Of a stretch of DNA of 64,000 bases, positions 60,954-64,000 are shown one piece after another. Numbering within the stretch: position 1 is the first letter of the stretch; every line of letters begins with the position of its first letter. The stretch is from Lactobacillus sp. (lineage in GTDB: Bacteria > Bacillota > Bacilli > Lactobacillales > Lactobacillaceae). The notes under the pieces are model-generated. The model did not search any database. It was not told the origin of the DNA and worked only from the letters and a program-made list of their open reading frames with translations. The stretch spans positions 1-64,000 of the forward strand of contig JALCQM010000008.1 of the NCBI GenBank assembly GCA_022651245.1, read 5' to 3'. The position numbers and the translations under genes were made by a program.

Positions 60954-61655
60954 ATGGTCGCTTCAGAATTTGTTTCGGAACTTAGAAATCGGTACGGAAT
61001 CGAGTTTCACGACCTTTCCATCCTCGATGAAGCGTTCACGCATTCCTCTTACGTTAACGAACATCAAGAGCTCGGCTTGAAGGATAACGAACGGCTTGAG
61101 TTTTTAGGTGATGCGGTGTTGGAGTTGACTGTGAGTGATTATCTCTATCGGCACTATCCCGACTTACCAGAAGGCAAGTTGACCCGGATGCGCGCGGCTA
61201 TCGTCCAGACTCGCAGCTTCTCGGCGTTTTCAAAGGAAGCGCACTTCGATCAGTATATTCGTCTGGGTAAAGGTGAAGAGAGTGCTGGCGCACGTCAACG
61301 CAAGACCTTGTTGGAAGACTTGTTTGAAGCCTTTAACGGCGCGTTGTATCTCGATCAAGGGCGCCAAGCCGTGATCGAATTTGCCGAGAAAGTGATCTTC
61401 CCTAAAATTGCTGCCGGCCAGTTTGATGCCAATATGGATCATAAGACGGCGTTGCAAGAATTCTTGCAAAAAGACGGTGAGGTCAAAATCGAATATCACC
61501 TTCTCAGTGAAAGTGGCCCAGCCCACGATCGACGCTTCCAAGTCGAAGTGATCGCTGAAGACCAAGTGCTGGGGTCTGGATTTGGGAAGAACAAGAAAGC
61601 CGCCGAACAAGCTGCCGCCAATGATGCGCTGGAGCAGCTCCAAGGCAAACTATAG
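60954..61655 (+). CDS. rnc: Ribonuclease III
   Basis: A 233-residue dsRNA endonuclease processing rRNA and other structured RNAs. The catalytic domain has the signature NERLEFLGDAVLELTVSDYL (Glu and Asp metal ligands) and EDLFEAFNGALYLD. The dsRNA-binding domain (about 158-228) ends GFGKNKKAAEQAAANDALEQL. A TATAAT at 60915-60920 gives its promoter, and AGGAGG precedes the ATG by about 9 bases. It is 14 bases before smc. Confidence 0.97.
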   Translation: MVASEFVSELRNRYGIEFHDLSILDEAFTHSSYVNEHQELGLKDNERLEFLGDAVLELTVSDYLYRHYPDLPEGKLTRMRAAIVQTRSFSAFSKEAHFDQYIRLGKGEESAGARQRKTLLEDLFEAFNGALYLDQGRQAVIEFAEKVIFPKIAAGQFDANMDHKTALQEFLQKDGEVKIEYHLLSESGPAHDRRFQVEVIAEDQVLGSGFGKNKKAAEQAAANDALEQLQGKL

Positions 61656-61669
61656 TAGGACGTGGAAGC

Positions 61670-64000
61670 ATGCAGTTAAAGACGCTTGTGATCAACGGGT
61701 TCAAGTCGTTTGCGGATAAAACCGAGATCGATTTTGTCCCTGGCTTGACCGGGATCGTCGGACCAAATGGGAGCGGTAAGAGCAACATTACTGAAGCAAT
61801 CCGCTGGAGCTTAGGCGAGCAAAGTGCCAAGAGCTTGCGTGGCGAGAAGATGGGGGATGTCATTTTTGCGGGTACCGCCAATCGTCCACCATTGAACCGG
61901 GCGGAAGTGGTCATGACGTTCGATAATCGCGATGGCTACCTCACAAAGCAGCCGGCGGAAGTCAGTGTGACCCGCCGGCTTTATCGTGATGGGGAATCCG
62001 ATTTTTTGATCAATAACCAGCCGGTCCGACTTAAGGATATTATCGACTTGTTCATGGATTCCGGTTTGGGGAAAGAAAGTTTTTCTTTTATTTCCCAAGG
62101 CCGAGTTGAAGCTATTTTCAATAGCAAACCAGAAGAGCGCCGGGGGATTTTAGAAGAAGCCGCCGGTGTTTTGAAGTACAAACAACAAAAACTTAAGGCC
62201 GATCGGGAGTTGCAAGCCACGACCGATAACTTGGACCGTGTTAACGATATCGTCCAGGAGTTGCACCGGCAGTTGACGCCACTGGAAGAGCAAGCCTCGA
62301 TTGCGCGCGACTTCCAACGCCAAACCAAGGATTATCAGGCGGTACACCAGGCAATCTTGGCGCTGGAGATTCAACAGTTGGCAGCGGAGCAAGCGGCAAC
62401 CGCTACCCAAGCCCAAGTGACGACACAGTTGCTTTCGGGCTTAAAGGGAAAGTTAGCAACGTTGGAGGCGCGTGCCGAGACGTTAACGGCTAAGGATCAG
62501 GATTTCGAAAAGTCGTTAGACGCTTGTAACGATCAATTATTGACGACCTCAACGCGGTTAGAAAGCTTGACAGGTGAAGCCAACCTGTCGTCAGAACGGG
62601 CAAATAACGCCCAACAAACGCTTGCAGATCTCCAGCAACAGTTGGATGATGCCACGCAACAAGCCGCCGAAGCCAGCAAGCAGTTGGCGGCACTGGCGGA
62701 TAAGGCAAAGATCCAAACTGCCGATCGCAAACGGGCAGAGCAAGCGTTGCGTGATGCGCAGGTGGCCGCGCAAAGCCCGACCGCATTGCAAGCGCAGCTC
62801 GATGAGGCGCAGGAATGCTATATTGCGCTACTTCAAGATCAGGCTAACGTGACGAACCAGCTTGCCGCAGCCAAGAAGGACCAGCAGCTTGCGGCGAACC
62901 AAAACGCGGCGCAAACGACCCGCGTCAAGGAATTGACCAAGCGGGTGCAACAAGTGCGACAGGCTGTTGCAGACATAGAAGGACAGCTCACGGCTGCTGA
63001 TCAAGCAACAAAAGCCGATCAAGCGGCGCTGACGAAAGCGCAAGCGGCCGCAGAAGCCGCTCAAACTCACTATTCGCAAACTCGGCAGCGGTATCAAGAA
63101 GCACTCGGGATTTTTCAAAGCACCAAGTCTCGTTATGAAACACTCAAGGAACTTAAAGAAGATTATCAAGGCTTCTTCGCAGGGGTCAAAGCCGTATTAC
63201 AACATAAGTCCCAATTGCAAGGTGTCGTCGGGGCGGTAGCTGAATTGCTGACCGTCCCCAAACCCTACCAGCAAGCGCTAGATATTGCATTAGGGGGGGC
63301 ACTACAATCGATTGTGACCACCGATGAGCAGGCGGCTAAGCAGGCGATCACTTACTTGAAAAAGCAACGGGCCGGACGAGCGACGTTTTTGCCGATCAGT
63401 GTGATTAAGCCACGGCGATTGCCGCAAGCTGTCGTGACAAGCTTACAAAAGCTACCAGGTTTTCTAGGGGTGGGCGTTGATCTTATTCGGTATCCGGAGC
63501 AGGTTGCTGGCATCATGGCCAACCTAGCTGGCAGTTTGATCGTTGCGGATACGCTTGACCACGCGATCGCTTTGGCGAATCATACGGGGCACCGTTATCG
63601 GATCGTGACAGTTGAAGGCGATCTATTAAACGTCGGGGGCTCCTTGTCTGGTGGCCAAGTCAAAGCTAAGGGGAGCTCTCCGTTGGCGCGGACACAGGAA
63701 GTGCAGACGTTAGCTGCGCAATTGAAGCAGATGTCAGCCGCGCTAACGACAAAGCAAAATGAATTGCAAGTGTTGCGGGAAACAGCAACGGATGCGGCTG
63801 ATCGAACTGCGACTGTTCAACAAACTTTGGCGCAGCATCGTGCGGCCCAGCAGACGCTTCAAGCGCAGCAAAGCACTCGCCAAGATGAGCTGCAGCAATT
63901 GGAACGTCAATTGCAGGCTTTGGGATTAGATGCGGCGCAGACCCAAGATTTTGCTGCGATAATCGCAGAGCTTGAGGCGAAAGCGACACAATTAGTGACT
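61670..64000 (+). CDS. smc: Chromosome segregation ATPase SMC (partial, runs off window)
   Basis: The first 777 codons are present; the frame stays open to the end of the window. The N-terminal ATPase half has MQLKTLVINGFKSFADKTEI, Walker A VGPNGSGKSN (about 31-40), and the Q-loop FISQGRVEAIFNSKP with GILEEAAGVLKY. A long coiled coil, rich in Ala and Gln, runs from about 170 to 500. The hinge (about 510-660) includes GVVGAVAELLTVPKPYQQAL and the family GGSLSGGQV, after which the return coil begins. Start is ATG 61670 after a GGAAG site. rnc-smc order is typical of Firmicutes. Confidence 0.97.
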   Translation, partial: MQLKTLVINGFKSFADKTEIDFVPGLTGIVGPNGSGKSNITEAIRWSLGEQSAKSLRGEKMGDVIFAGTANRPPLNRAEVVMTFDNRDGYLTKQPAEVSVTRRLYRDGESDFLINNQPVRLKDIIDLFMDSGLGKESFSFISQGRVEAIFNSKPEERRGILEEAAGVLKYKQQKLKADRELQATTDNLDRVNDIVQELHRQLTPLEEQASIARDFQRQTKDYQAVHQAILALEIQQLAAEQAATATQAQVTTQLLSGLKGKLATLEARAETLTAKDQDFEKSLDACNDQLLTTSTRLESLTGEANLSSERANNAQQTLADLQQQLDDATQQAAEASKQLAALADKAKIQTADRKRAEQALRDAQVAAQSPTALQAQLDEAQECYIALLQDQANVTNQLAAAKKDQQLAANQNAAQTTRVKELTKRVQQVRQAVADIEGQLTAADQATKADQAALTKAQAAAEAAQTHYSQTRQRYQEALGIFQSTKSRYETLKELKEDYQGFFAGVKAVLQHKSQLQGVVGAVAELLTVPKPYQQALDIALGGALQSIVTTDEQAAKQAITYLKKQRAGRATFLPISVIKPRRLPQAVVTSLQKLPGFLGVGVDLIRYPEQVAGIMANLAGSLIVADTLDHAIALANHTGHRYRIVTVEGDLLNVGGSLSGGQVKAKGSSPLARTQEVQTLAAQLKQMSAALTTKQNELQVLRETATDAADRTATVQQTLAQHRAAQQTLQAQQSTRQDELQQLERQLQALGLDAAQTQDFAAIIAELEAKATQLVT

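Noticed and set aside
1-64000. CRISPR arrays, insertion sequences, prophage genes or rRNA genes
   Set aside because: No regularly spaced direct repeats, transposase, integrase, phage structural or rRNA sequence was seen on either strand.

Overview
The window looks like a chromosomal core segment from a low-GC-phylum lactic acid bacterium, family Lactobacillaceae, with a base composition near 50 % GC that would suit relatives of the casei or perolens groups. The species cannot be fixed from the sequence alone. Evidence for the family: a pheST operon behind a T-box, glnR-glnA, PepX, the rhomboid-YqgQ-glucokinase block, DUF3042, the L21 leader with a Prp-processed L27, PASTA kinase PrkC with PrpC, and frequent TTG/GTG starts behind strong GGAGG sites. 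I see no insertion sequence, prophage, CRISPR array or integrase.

Layout. 1-3.4 kb: end of an unknown membrane protein, YidC-type insertase, acylphosphatase, a SpoU-type rRNA methylase, an HD hydrolase and an HxlR regulator. 3.4-9 kb: T-box(Phe)-pheS-pheT, mltG, greA. 9-14.4 kb: a LiaF-LiaS-LiaR cell-envelope stress system and a convergent YfhO membrane protein. 14.5-21.8 kb: PBP2B, a short attenuator-like leader, rhomboid, yqgQ, glucokinase, rhodanese-like protein, a DUF3042 microprotein, miaA and ynbB. 21.8-26.2 kb: an aromatic amino acid operon (chorismate mutase, aroC, aroA, tyrA, aroK) behind a strong promoter, a 17-codon leader peptide rich in Phe/Trp/Tyr codons and an intrinsic terminator. 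26.3-30.7 kb: glnR-glnA with a GlnR box, and pepX on the other strand. 30.8-31.8 kb: tRNA-Arg(TCT) and a sparsely coding stretch with a 40-residue orphan peptide. 31.8-41.1 kb: rplU-prp-rpmA, a remnant of a Xaa-Pro peptidase gene, efp, yqhY, nusB, folD, xseAB, ispA, tlyA, argR, recN. 41.3-54.5 kb: a hypothetical protein, patatin-like lipase, gmk, rpoZ, coaBC, priA, fmt, rsmB, prpC, prkC, rsgA, rpe, thiN. 54.7-64 kb: rpmB, yloU, yloV/fakA, recG, plsX, acpP, rnc and the first 777 codons of smc.

Most of this is housekeeping in conserved order. The most interesting signals are in the non-coding DNA. The first is the probable ribosome-mediated attenuator of the aromatic operon, which sits as a block between ynbB and glnR. 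The second is a compact leader before the rhomboid gene with mutually exclusive pairings. The third is a set of long intergenic hairpins, in two architectural classes, whose inner parts resemble each other while the outer arms differ, and which mostly lack the U-tract of a normal terminator. Others are a decayed peptidase tail between rpmA and efp, and a 40-residue peptide gene with its own promoter and terminator.
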